From positions 40,556,767-40,620,766 of the forward strand of contig NC_086251.1 of assembly GCF_021018805.1 (NCBI RefSeq): 64,000 nucleotides of DNA. Direction: 5' to 3'. This stretch comes from Prinia subflava (taxonomy: Eukaryota; Chordata; Aves; Passeriformes; Cisticolidae). The position numbers and the translations under genes are program-made. Shown here in pieces: positions 22,201-56,816 of this stretch (positions are counted from its first letter, which is position 1; every line of letters begins with the position of its first letter). Below the pieces are notes generated by a model. The model saw only the letters and a program-made list of their open reading frames with translations, was not told where the DNA came from and made no database searches.

Positions 22201-25180
22201 GAACACGTGCCCTGGTACCTGCAGCGTCAGATGTGAATTTCAAGCATGCCAAAACTGCCGATGACTCAGACAACGTGTGCGTGCGCCTGAAAAGCCACAG
22301 AGCTCAGCTTCCCAGCTATTCACGTACCTGCATTTGATCAGCAGCTGTTTGTTTGGGTTTTTTGTCTTCTTTCCCTGGAAGCTTGAGTTTTAAACATGCA
22401 TTCCACACTCAGTTCAGCTCATCCTTTCCATCCCCTTCACTTACTAAGTGACCTACTTTCTCCCCTGTAGCACACAGAAGACACTGGTTTCAGCTCCCTT
22501 CAGCAGATTCATTCCTGCCTCTCTGTCTGTGACTGCAAGAGCTTTGGTCTTGACTTATTTTTGTCTCAGGCCTTTGAGCACAGGTTTTCCAAAGAGCAAT
22601 CATGTCACACCAAAGTTACCTTAGTGTATCCTTCCCCTTAGACTCCGCTTTGTGCTCCCCCCATACCCGTGCACTGTGACCTCCTTAACGCAGTCATTTG
22701 TGCTCAGCGAGCGGCTTAGGCACCCAGCAGGAACGCTGCTTCTGCCGTGTCACCCACCCAGCCTCCACAGTGCACGCCGAGCCGACAGCCTGCCCTGCTG
22801 CTCCTGCCGGGCCATGGCTCAGCTGGCTCTCCCCTGCTGGCTCCTTTTCCTTGCCTGTGCTGAGTGTGAGCAGCTCCCTTTGCTTACCCGACTCTTGCAG
22901 ATGAGTCCGATTACTGGAGTTCAGCAAACTGATTCCCCTCCCTGGCATTTTATCCAGCCCACTTATCCGCTGAGAGTTTCTAATCCAAACAGCCTCCCAG
23001 CACACGATGTTCCAGTGCTCCAGGCTCTACCCAGCCTCTGTCCTGCCTTGTCCTCCTTCACATGAGCACTTGGGGGCTGACATCCAGCCCACAGGGATGC
23101 AGAATTCCCTGGGTGGAGAGAAGCAGTGTCTCTAGCAGTCAGCCCTCATGGCACAGAGCAGGATGCCTTCCTGGCGAGGCTGGCAGCTCTCCAAGGAGGT
23201 GAGACAGTTTTCAGCTCCTCTGCAGACCCATAAAACATGCTGCCATGCTTGGCTAGCCAGCTCATTCCCTGCTCAGCTCTTTTGTCCACATCACCAGCAC
23301 TGCTGGCAGTTGTTTCAGCCTCCTTGCTTGCTTGTGCACCAGCTGGGAAGCTGCAGCCACCGACTGTGCCCAGGGAACACCCGGGAAGGCAAGGAGGGTG
23401 GGCTGTGCAGGAGAGGGTTCCCTGTGGCTGTGGCAACAGAGGGGCTCCTGCTCCTTAACACCCAGCAGCTGTGGACCACCAGGTGAGGCTCCTTCCAGCT
23501 GCACAGGCTGCACGTCCCCACCTCCCCTGCCTCTGCCACAGTGCCACAGCGCCACAGCCTGCAAGGCAGAGTACACCAGGGCACAAACATGCATCTTTCC
23601 TTCCCCACTTGCCCTACACTCCCTGTGCTGTCTTTGCTGCCACTCCTCCTCCTCCTCAGTCCTGCTGGGCAGTCCTTATCTAACTCATTGGGTCCTGACA
23701 GCAGCGCCTGGCTAATGACAGACACCTCGTAGTCATGGTCCCTTTGAGCAGCCCGGGGTTTGCCCCGCAGCTCTCCAGAGAGCCACAGGCTTTGGCTCAG
23801 CTCAGCTACGCAGAGCTAACAGCTCCCGAAATCCCCATTCAGAGGCTTTCATTCATGAAACACAAGGCAGCAGACCAAGTGCAGGACTCTGTCCCTCAAG
23901 GGACACCAGACTGCCAGCCGCCTAAACTGGCTGTGGCAGCAGTGCCCGCCAGAAAGTGCTGTAGGGAAAAGAACAGAAACAGCACAAACAGGGAAAGCTC
24001 TGCAGCCTGGCAAAGCGCTGGGAAAAAAACTGTCCTGCAATAGTTACTGGGACCAAAGCAGGGAATGTAAACAGTCCAGCATCCACAAGGAGGTCATAAC
24101 CTCCGAGCCCAGTTTCCCTTCCTCTTCTCCATCCTGCCTAATCTCCAAGAGCTGCTCTGTTTACTAGCAAGATAAGTAAACAAACAAAGGAAAGCTCCAA
24201 CGCAATAATTTTTGTTTTTCTGGCCAATCCACAGGTCCCAGTCCCTGGGTGCATGTGTGGGAGCTGTTTCTGCACACCAAGGCAGCTGGCACACAGCCCT
24301 GCAGGACCAGCAGCAGGCAGCCAAAGGGCACAGCCAGCCTCCCCAGCCCTGCCTGTAGGTGGCTGTGCAGAGGGGCAAAGGGGCAATGGGGTTTCCCTGC
24401 ACAAATGCAGAGCTGGGCAGACCTAGCTCCAGGGGTCCTCTGATTTATGCACCGTGGAAGAACATATACACCTAAATCTGGGGAGGAAGAGGAGACAAGG
24501 CAGCGGGGAACCAGGACGTGCCCAATTGGCACAGTGGGGCCCAGCACAGTGGAGCCAATAGCTGGGCAAACACTGTCACCCTCTACTGACTTTCTCCAGG
24601 GGCAGAGGATGGGACAAGCTCATCATGGAGGGAAACTCTGACTTCCATCCAGGGCTGCAGCACTCCTCATACACATCCAGCCAAACCCAGATGGGTGTCC
24701 TTTTGCCAGGTACTGGATACAGTGAGTTTCCTTCCCCAGGCTGGACTCTCTGGCTTCCAGGCACACAAGGGCACTTGAGGAAGCAGGAGGAAAAGACAGG
24801 TATGGAAGGACTCTCAGTCCCCTGCAGGCTTTGGGTGACAAGTCACCTGCACTAAGTCCTCAGAGCCAGCACAGCAGCTGTTGGTATTTTGCTGGGGACC
24901 CAACAGTCTCTGGACAGGATCTGGCTACAGGGCAACTCCTAAGCTAACCAGACAAGTGCAAAAAAGATGTTGTGAACATCCAAGGCCCTACAGGCCTCGG
25001 CATGAAGCAATCACTGCAAGATTGCAGCATAAACCTGTTTGCTTTTATTTCCTAATCTCAAACAACAGGACACAGAGCAGAGCGATAGAATAAAGCAGCA
25101 CCGCAATGAGAATTATTCCATGGCTCCTGCCTGTTCCCTGGACACACTGCTCCAGGAACTAGACACAAAGGAGCTACATT
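16271..25180. other. Intergenic region between PGF and EIF2B2 promoters
   Basis: The two flanking genes diverge (PGF minus, EIF2B2 plus), so this 9-kb stretch is upstream of both. No recognisable coding exon was found. Open frames up to 269 codons (minus, 20958-21767) lack splice context and homology. A paired forkhead/GATA-type motif cluster lies at 24158-24190, and an AT-richer island lies at about 20690-20740. Confidence 0.55.
24158..24190. promoter_or_regulatory. Inverted pair of forkhead motifs with a GATA core, candidate enhancer element
   Basis: TGTTTAC at 24158-24164 is mirrored by GTAAACA at 24176-24182. A GATAAG core (24171-24176) lies between them and further AAACA/ACAAAG cores follow. 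The pair forms a perfect inverted repeat of the forkhead consensus. Its role is inferred from motif content only. Confidence 0.3.
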
Positions 25181-25189
25181 CCTGCCTTA

Positions 25190-25509
25190 TCCAGGGCCGG
25201 TTCTGGCTCTGACAGCGAGAACAATCGGACTGCCAGGAACTGCGCCTTTCCCGCCCCGTTTGATTTGGCTCTTCACACGCAGCGCTCGGCCCGCTCCAAA
25301 GTAAACCCGGCCGTGCGCGCTCCCCGTGCGCGCTCCCGCGCGGCGCCGCCGCGCCCGGGGACGGCCCGCGCCCGCCCACCCGTCGGACGCGCCTGCCCAC
25401 CCGCCGGACGCTCCTCTCATTGGCTGAGTCGCCGCCGGGGGCGGGCACAGCTCGGTAGTCTCCGCCAATGGGGCGGCGGGGCGCTTCCGGAAGCGGAGGA
25501 GCCGCCGCC
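25190..25509 (+). promoter_or_regulatory. EIF2B2 CpG-island promoter
   Basis: CpG-dense, TATA-less sequence immediately upstream of the EIF2B2 start. It contains an inverted CCAAT box at 25419-25423, a CCAAT box at 25465-25469 and a palindromic ETS-type CTTCCGGAAG at 25484-25493, 16 bp before the ATG. These are typical housekeeping promoter elements. Confidence 0.7.
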
Positions 25510-30973
<5,464 letters not shown>

Positions 30974-31258
30974 TACTGTGAATACATCACTAGTCAGACT
31001 CATATCTTTCTCTTTAGAAAGATACAACAGCTAATTAGAGTGGATGTTGAAAAGACAGGTTGCTGTGGGGAGCTAGTGGGGAATTTGCTCAGCAGTGTCT
31101 GTCCTACCCAAAAGCGAGAGAAGGCAGAGCTCTTGTACAGGTTTTTATCCCATGCTGTGTCAGAAACCATGTGGAGCTGCTAACCCACTTTGATTATTAA
31201 ATAGCAAGGCATATGTGTAACTCCAGGGCAACTAATCTGTTACTTCAAAATATGCTGC

Positions 31259-31264
31259 AATAAA
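31259..31264 (+). promoter_or_regulatory. EIF2B2 poly(A) signal
   Basis: AATAAA lies 286 nt after the EIF2B2 stop codon, with an ATTAAA at 31196-31201 just before it. It is the first canonical hexamer downstream. Confidence 0.75.
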
Positions 31265-31284
31265 AGCTGTTTACAGTGCTCTCA

Positions 31285-31679
31285 CTGTTAAGCACATTTT
31301 CCATATGCACTTCTTTGTTTCTTTAACTAGCAGGAGTTTTGCTTTTTAACTAGCAGCAGTGTAGTGAGTTGCCTGCACTCAGTGATGCAGTAGCAGGCTT
31401 TACAGTGTGTTTTCACATGTGAATGTGATAGGAGTAGGAATTCATCAAGAGTTGTCTTCAAAATGGATATTTAATTATTTAGTTACTTCTGTGGGGCTAG
31501 GTGGGGATTTAGAAATCTCTCACTCAAGAACACAAACTGCAGGGAGCTGGAGAAAGCAGCTGGGTGTGTCATTCATTGCCAAGCTAAGTGTTTCTTGATT
31601 CTAAACTGGCCTATATGTACTATGAAGCTTGTCAATCCTCATTCCAGCCATGAGCCCAAGGAGTGAGTTTAGTGTGAAC
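31285..31679. other. Short gap between the convergent EIF2B2 and MLH3 3' ends
   Basis: About 0.4 kb separates the inferred EIF2B2 cleavage site (about 31280) from the inferred MLH3 poly(A) signal at 31680-31685 on the other strand. No coding or repeat signal was seen. Confidence 0.5.
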
Positions 31680-31685
31680 TTTATT
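31680..31685 (-). promoter_or_regulatory. Candidate MLH3 poly(A) signal
   Basis: TTTATT on the plus strand is AATAAA on the minus strand, about 390 nt past the MLH3 stop codon, giving a short 3' UTR. Confidence 0.6.
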
Positions 31686-32071
31686 AAGAAGTACCTTCCA
31701 ATTTTCAAAGTACTATAAAATACACTAATTAAATTTCCCCTCTCTATTATGCAGAGTTATGCTGTGCTTGCAGAAAAGTGCTTTGCTTTGTTACTGCAAG
31801 TAGCTGCAACTCCTTGCACCCAACAGTCCAGCACTGACCTAAGGCCCAGTGACTCCTTAATGCTGAAGATGCTTCTCCAGGCTCCAAGGGTGGGTTCCTC
31901 CTGCCATGTTCTCCTGGCTGGTCTCTGCTTCTTTGGTCAGTAGTTGTAGGAGAGCTTTGGTGACTGCACTGGCTCAGAACTTGGCTCAACACAGAATATT
32001 GTAGTCTAACAACAGGGCTCACGGATCATACCAATGCCTCTAGTGGTTGCAGTCTACAGTCTTAACTTTTT

Positions 32072-51075
<19,004 letters not shown>

Positions 51076-51699
51076 GTCAAAATCTGATAAATGAGAAACA
51101 CAAGGAACTGCAGGAGGCTCACTTCTCCATGTTCCTTAAAACACAGAGAGAAAAGGAAAAAAACTTAAAGAAATACAAATTAAAGACCTGAAAATACTTT
51201 CGTCTATTTCACTCACCCTCATAAATACACTTTTCTTAGTTTTCTTGGCATTCAGAGGCCTTTTCTCTTATTTCCTACATGCTCAGGCTCTGACTACACA
51301 TTGTCAGTGTCTTCAGGGTAGATGGCCAGAGCCTGAATCTAAGTTTCTTATTAACACACACTGTGTTCTCAAATTTAGCATACCCATATCATACTCGTAC
51401 CGCATGAGTCAAAACTTACAGGTTTCTACTGAAATTTTCATCAGAATTATAGAGTAAATACCACCAAGAACTGGGGAGAAAACTGCTTTTGTCCTGTTTT
51501 TACCTCTAGGTCCCCACAAAAATTCACAGTGCTTCGTCCTGGTAAAACAGCATCTGCTGCTACTTGACCAGGAAAGGAGAAAAGCAGGCTTGGCAATGGG
51601 TGTCAGGGAAAGAGCAAGCTGTTTATGCGAAAGAGAACCCACTGTTTTCAAGTGCTTGGCGCCTACTTGTTTCCTAGTGGCATTCAAGAGGCCTGCTAG

Positions 51700-52150
51700 C
51701 CGTGCCTGGGGATCCGGTGCCACCGCTGTGACACGTCTCTCGAGGCTCCCTGACCCGGGGGCTGAGGAGGGCAGCGCGGACCCGCGGCTCAGCTCGCCAC
51801 CACACGCCGATCGTGCCCTGCCCTCACAGCCGGAGCGCCCTCCGCTTCCTCCTCCCGGCCGCCCCGGGCGCCGCTCCCGCGTCCCGCCCTCGCCCCCTCA
51901 GCACCCACCGGACCGGGGCGGGCCCGCAACGGCCGCCGCGCGAGACCAACGGGCCCCGGCCGCCGGGCTCCTCGCGCGGGGCGACGGCGCGTGCGCAGCC
52001 GCGAGCGGGCAGCGCCCGGGCAAGGGCACGCCGGGAGTTGTAGTTCCGGCCCGACGGGCCCAAAGAGGCCGGGAAGGGCGGCAGCTCGGCCCCGCTGAGG
52101 GAAGCACGGCTTCCCCTGGCCATGCCCGCACAGCGGCACCGCGGGGAGGG
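51700..52150 (-). promoter_or_regulatory. MLH3 CpG-rich promoter with ACTACAACTCCC/ETS motif
   Basis: CpG-dense segment about 0.7-1 kb upstream of the MLH3 start codon, so at least one non-coding 5' exon is likely (acceptor-like CTGCAG near 51106). At 52033-52044 the minus strand reads ACTACAACTCCC. This is the ACTACA-type promoter motif associated with ZNF143/THAP11-class factors, and it directly abuts CCGGAA (ETS core) at 52043-52048. The exact start site is not defined. Confidence 0.55.
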
Positions 52151-52251
52151 AGAGGGACAGCTTGGGCAACAAGATCCAGCTCCGAGAGCCGTCATCTGCT
52201 CAGCCCCTCCATCCAACATGCATGCCACACAGGAGATGATATTCAAGCAAT

Positions 52252-52257
52252 TTTATT
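52252..52257 (-). promoter_or_regulatory. Candidate ACYP1 poly(A) signal
   Basis: TTTATT on the plus strand is AATAAA on the minus strand, about 425 nt after the ACYP1 stop. A possible earlier ATTAAA lies near 52563. The inferred cleavage site is only about 100 bp from the CpG-rich MLH3 promoter. Confidence 0.6.
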
Positions 52258-52679
52258 CAACAGAAAATATTAAGTTTTGGAATAAAATTAATTGCTTCTG
52301 AGGCATTTAGTGCACAGAAATAATAGTTTTAGCGATGTTTTCTTTCGGCATTGACCCCATGATTTCCTTCACACGAGCACCACACTCTACAAATTTCAGA
52401 TTTATCTCATGTACAACTTCCCAAACCACGTACACTTAGAAAAATAGGTTCTAGCCCTGAACAACCCTTTTAACAGAGACAACATACCTCTTCCTCAACC
52501 CAGTGGAATTCTGCAAAAGGCCGAGCATCAAACTAACAGTACAGCAAAACAATAAATTAGAAATTTAATAAAATAAAGTTCTCTATAGCTGAACATTGGC
52601 TGACTGAACGAGTGAGGAAGAGGGGAAATGTTTCTTGAGGACAGCTCATGCTCCAGACTTTGCTTCTTCCTGGACAAAG

Positions 52680-53174
52680 TCACTTCAAAATCTGGAATTC
52701 CTTGTGCTCCAGCGCCTTGATGTTCTTCTCATTGCTGAACTCTGCTCGGCTGATACGGGACTGAGGACTTCCTATCTTCCTGAGCCATTCTTGCAGCTCC
52801 CGCACCCTGGCAGCTGGACCCTGGATTTGCCCTTGCACAGTGCCGTGGCTGGTATTTTGGACCCAGCCAACAAGTCCCAGTCTCTTAGCCTCCCCCTGAG
52901 AAGACAATGCAGAGCAAAATGAAGTTAGTCCAAACTGTAAGAGAGCAACAGAACAACATTCGCATATAGGAGCCAATTTTCCCCGCCCACCCGTGGCTCG
53001 GCCCCTCCAAGGGGCGCGCAGTGGGCTGACAGCGAGCGCGGCGCACGCCGGCAGGCAGGGCGGCCCGCCCCCGGAGACCGCCGCACCCACCTGGGTGTAC
53101 TTGCGGAAGAACACGCCCTGCACCTTGCCGTGCACCTCGTAGTCCACGGACAACAAGCCCTCGCCGTCCGCCAT
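52680..53174 (-). CDS. ACYP1: ACYP1, acylphosphatase-1 (two coding exons, complete)
   Basis: Exons are 53174-53091 (28 codons) and 52895-52680 (71 codons plus TGA), with GTGGGT donor and CTTCTCAG acceptor. The product is 99 aa, the family's usual length. Exon 1 carries the acylphosphatase signature GKVQGVFFRK, with the phosphate-binding Arg24. Exon 2 carries GWVQNTSHGTVQG, with the catalytic Asn42. The enzyme hydrolyses the carboxyl-phosphate bond of acyl phosphates such as 1,3-bisphosphoglycerate and acts in the cytosol. An open frame runs through the intron, so a naive reading gives a 164-aa protein; the splice sites and the match to the human protein favour 99 aa. It lies head-to-head with ZC2HC1C. 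Confidence 0.97.
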   Translation of the reverse strand: MADGEGLLSVDYEVHGKVQGVFFRKYTQVGAAVSGGGPPCLPACAALAVSPLRAPWRGRATGGRGKLAPICECCSVALLQFGLTSFCSALSSQGEAKRLGLVGWVQNTSHGTVQGQIQGPAARVRELQEWLRKIGSPQSRISRAEFSNEKNIKALEHKEFQILK

Positions 53175-53338
53175 GGCGGCACCGCCGCCTCCTCCCGCTG
53201 CCCCGGCTGCTGCAGCCGCCGCGCTCCCCGCGGCGCCTGCGCCGCGTGTGGCGGCCGGGGGCGGGGCCTCCCTCTTGCGGCCAATGAGGAGCCGCAGAGG
53301 AGTAGGGCCCGCCCCTCACTCGCCGCCTCACGGTGGAA
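53175..53338 (-). promoter_or_regulatory. ACYP1 CpG-rich promoter
   Basis: GC-rich, CpG-rich sequence directly upstream of the ACYP1 start codon, with a CCAAT pentamer at 53281-53285 (plus strand). It faces the ZC2HC1C promoter across a tandem repeat and an LTR insertion. Confidence 0.6.
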
Positions 53339-53925
53339 CGTATCGCACCGCCTCACGGATAATGCATATCGCACCGCCTCACGGATAATACTGATGCCTT
53401 AAGTTTTAACTTTCATGTTTTTTCAGATTCTGTGCAGCTAGGGGTGTAGTTCTGAGTCTCATATTAAGCTCTAGTAAGCTCTCTTCACAGAGTAGGTAGA
53501 CAAATCATTTTCTTGCTGACGACCAAGGACAACGAGTACAACTTTCAGGCTCGAAAGCATAAACAACAGTGGACTGAAGAAAGAAAACAAGGATGAGGCT
53601 TCTCAACCCGAAGCTGTAATTGGACAATTAAACCCCAATATGCAAATGGACCAAAACTTATAAAAGTGTAAGACCTCGTGACCGGCAGTCCGTTTTGTGA
53701 CATTTCGAGTCCACCTTGGGTGTAGCCCTAGTCAGGCTCTTGTGCCGCCCAAGGTGTACACTTAAAGGCCTTTCAATAAATATCTACTTTATTCTCTAGC
53801 TCTGTCCAGTCTCTGTTCCAGGTCAGCCTTCCCAAGGCATCAATACATACCGGACCGCCTCATGAATAATGCATCTCGGACCGCCTCATGAATAATGCCC
53901 ATCGGACGGCCTCATGACTCAGGAC
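53339..53925. repeat. 26-bp tandem repeat (VNTR) split by an LTR
   Basis: Units of about 26 bp share the pattern ATCGSACCGCCTCAYGRATAAT. Two copies lie left of the LTR (53339-53363 and 53364-53389). Three lie right of it (about 53845-53870, 53871-53896 and a degenerate one from 53897). Left copies read CACGGATAAT and right copies CATGAATAAT, so each side has its own variant. A related string, CCGCCTCACGG, occurs just before the first copy. Confidence 0.85.
53392..53842 (+). mobile_element. Solo LTR of an endogenous retrovirus (451 bp)
   Basis: The element begins TGATGCCTT and ends AAGGCATCA, an inverted terminal repeat of the TG...CA type, and is flanked on both sides by ATAC (53388-53391 and 53843-53846), a 4-bp target-site duplication. 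Inside are a TATAAAA box at 53659-53665 and an AATAAA at 53775-53780, the expected order for U3-R-U5 on the plus strand. No internal retroviral genes are present, so it is a solo LTR left by recombination. A 4-bp duplication would suit a class I (gammaretrovirus-like) element, but the family is not identified. Confidence 0.85.
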
Positions 53926-54157
53926 CGCCCCTGGCCGCCGCGCTCGAGCCGAGGTGGAACGGCCGCGCGGCCGGGAGCGATCCAGGGGCGCGCACCGGCC
54001 GGAGCGGCGCCGGTCTCCCGGCAACAGCCACCAACCAGCGGCGGGCGCAGCTCCGAGCAGAGGCAGGAGGGGTCGGGTCTCTCGGCCATAAGCGCAGCGT
54101 GTGGCGACGCAGCTTGCCGAGGAGGGAGGCCGGCGGAGCGCCGGGCGCAGCCCCGCA
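53920..54157 (+). promoter_or_regulatory. ZC2HC1C promoter and likely non-coding first exon
   Basis: CpG-rich segment ending in a good splice donor (CCCCGCAG|GTAACC, exon end 54157). This probably pairs with an acceptor near 54561 or 54650, just before the coding exon. At 54013-54025 it contains GTCTCCCGGCAAC, one mismatch from the RFX X-box consensus that is common at ciliary genes. The transcription start is not defined. Confidence 0.5.
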
Positions 54158-54657
54158 GGTAACCCCGCTCGCCCCGCGGCGTGAGCACCCGACACACGTA
54201 GGGGAATGCGGCGGAACGAGCCACAGGAAGATTGTGCCAAGCTTGGTTGGACTCCTGCATGTCCGATCTGTGTGACACAGTGTTGAATCACACTGCCATG
54301 ACTGAAGGGACACTTTAGGGGAAACTGCCTGGGGAGTATAACAATTCCTCTGTCATTGTAGTATATTTCTGCTGCTACCATGATAAGGCAGGGCTCAGAC
54401 AGAAAGAGAAATAAAAGTGTGTCTTATTTCTGGCTGTATAAACGGTTGGGACTAGAAGAGGCAGCATGGGAGCTCCCTAGATGGAAGGAATATAAAGATT
54501 TATAGAAAGAAGAAAAGTTACAAAACCTTTACTAATACTTATTATAACCTTTTATCTACAGCCTCCATGCATAAACTATTAGGAGATTTGTTCAGTTTTG
54601 GACAACACTGTCTGTAAGGGCTTTGCTTCTAACCTCAGGCTCTTTCTCAGGCACCGA

Positions 54658-56816
54658 ATGGCTTTTTTCCCACCGGTGACTCCTGTGGTGGCAGCTACTA
54701 AGTTTTCTCCTGGTTCCCAGCTGAAACATCAGAGTAACAACATTTCGCATGAATTCATACTTGACAAAGAGGAAAGTTTAAAAGATCTCTATGCACAAAA
54801 GAACCAAAGATATTCCTATTCTATGTCTGCAGAAAGCACTCAGGACAGTCCCAGGCGTGGTGGACTAGAGAGCAAGTATCTCATCAGCCAGGCCTGTACT
54901 CTGTCAGCTAAATCATTGGGCAGACATCAAGGAGTGGACCGTGCATATCCCCTGCAACCAGTTTCTCACCAGAAGAGGGTAAGAGCTCTGTTGCTCAACA
55001 CAGGAAGTTCCCCATACATGCAGGAAGGTCCAAATAGAAGATCCAGCTCAATAAGCAAAGGGATGGTTCCAGCAGGGATGTCTCAGTTAGCTGCAGTGCT
55101 CTACCCTTCGACAGGAGAGCCTGAACCATCAGCTACCCATCTACACAGGAGAGAGCTGGCATACCTCCTAAAGCTGGAGGCAGATAGAAGGAACCTAGAA
55201 GAGGCAATTCAAAAGAAAAAGGCCCTTCTTGGAGAGAAGCTAAAGAGGACAGAGGAGACACTTAGGAGGATTCAAAGAGAGAAGGAGCTTAACAATGTAG
55301 AGGAGAGAAGAGAAAGTGAAGTGGAGAGAACCCATGAGCAAAAGACCACAAGGCACCCTGAAGAGAAAATTTTCAGAGCTGCAGACAGGCCAGGTGTTGG
55401 GATTTTCAGTGGGACACAGTCTGCAGAGGACACTATCCCCAACCCTGGTACCAATCTCCACCCCCAAGAGCTGGCTGTGAGGAAACTCAAGGAGTGTCTC
55501 GTGGCCACAAAACACAGCAAAACAAACAACAGCAAAATACAAGACAACATACCCATGGAGTACTTAGCTTCTTGTTCAAAACTGGCCCCAAAACACAGCC
55601 TTTCTCTCTCTGCCCTCTCAGACCAATATGCTGATGACCACAAATCCGCAGAGATGCTATACATGCAGGCTGCCAGTGCTGTGGAGCAGGAGGAGTTTGG
55701 ACAGTGCAGCTTCTGCAAACGTAAGTTTCTCTGCACGAGGCTTGAGAAACACATGAGTATCTGTGGCAAGAACCAAGACTCCAAGAGGAAAGTGTTTGAC
55801 TCCAGAAAGGCCAGAGCTAGAGGAACAGAACTGGAAAGGTATCAACAGTTGAAGAGCTCAAGGAGTCCTCAGGTAATGTGCAGTCCCTTTGCCTCCCTGG
55901 ATCCACATCTGCTGTTCACACTCCTTCCACTTCAACATCTGACTGAGACACAAGCACCTTCCCATGTACATGGGGCTGAGGGATACAGTACAGCTATTGC
56001 CTCTGAAAAGTTCTTGCCAAATGGATAAACAGATCCATTTAAAATCTCATAGACTGAGGCAGGAGTCCTGACTTGGCTTTATAATGTGTCAAGGGTGTAC
56101 TTCTAGAGAAAGCTCACTTCCTTGCTGTAGCTAGAATGCAGACTGGTTCTGCAGCAGCAAAGCTCTGTGACATTAGGGGCAGCTGGGAACTGACTAAAAA
56201 TCCAGACAATAACACAGTCTGTTAAAAAGAAGGCAGTGGGAACATGCAGCTCTGTTCCTGCAAAGCAGGTGTATCAACCCTCTGTAGTGCAAGTGTAGGG
56301 CCCTACTGCTTGCTTTTCTGGTTATCCTCAAGCTCTTTCTAAATACTGATGTTTCCATCAGTATTTCCTTTACATCATCCTTTGTGCTGGTCTTTCTGAT
56401 TCCCTTTGTGGGACTCAGCTTCTCAGGCTGGGTTTTATGTCAACAAGGAATGCACAGGGACGGGTGACATGGGTTGGGTTCAGAATGTAAGTTTGAGAAT
56501 GGAGGCTGATGGTGGTCCCAGTTGCCCTGACTGCCTTTCCCTTCTGCAGAGTAAAACACCACCCAGAAGGAACAACTGGAAAGCGAAGCACGAGGCTCTC
56601 ATCCGCATCATGTCGCAGGCCCGCCAGGCGCAGCAAACCCTCACCAAGGGGAGGAAGGTGTCTGACCTGCCCCCACTGCCTCCCATCGAGAATCCAGACT
56701 ATGTTGCCTGCACCTACTGCGGACGCAAGTTTGCTCCCCAAGTAGCTGAGAGACATATTCCCAAATGCAAAAACATAAAGAATAGGCCCCCACCTCCACC
56801 ACAGAGGAGGCGCTGA
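54658..56816 (+). CDS. ZC2HC1C: ZC2HC1C, C2HC zinc-finger protein (two coding exons, complete)
   Basis: Exons are 54658-55872 (405 codons) and 56550-56816 (88 codons plus stop), joined CAG|GTAATG ... CTGCAG|AGT in phase 0, total 493 aa. The first in-frame ATG is at 54658, preceded by an in-frame TAG at 54580. An acceptor-like TTTCTCAG at 54643-54650 suggests the exon starts just before it. A coiled coil (about residues 160-215, LLKLEADRRNLEEAIQKKKA and following) precedes the first zinc finger, CSFCKRKFLCTRLEKHMSIC. The second finger, CTYCGRKFAPQVAERHIPKC, is near the C-terminus; both have the C-x2-C-x12-H-x3-C spacing. The end KNIKNRPPPPPQRRR matches the family. Molecular role is unknown; paralogues are linked to zinc or RNA binding only by domain. 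Divergent from ACYP1, convergent with NEK9. Confidence 0.95.

Noticed and set aside
52680..53174. Unspliced 164-aa reading of ACYP1
   Set aside because: The middle third is intron with GT/AG ends; splicing gives the 99-aa length and full identity pattern of the acylphosphatase family.
54598..54657. Upstream extension of ZC2HC1C to 54598
   Set aside because: The apparent first codon is TTG; the first in-frame ATG after the in-frame stop at 54580 is at 54658.
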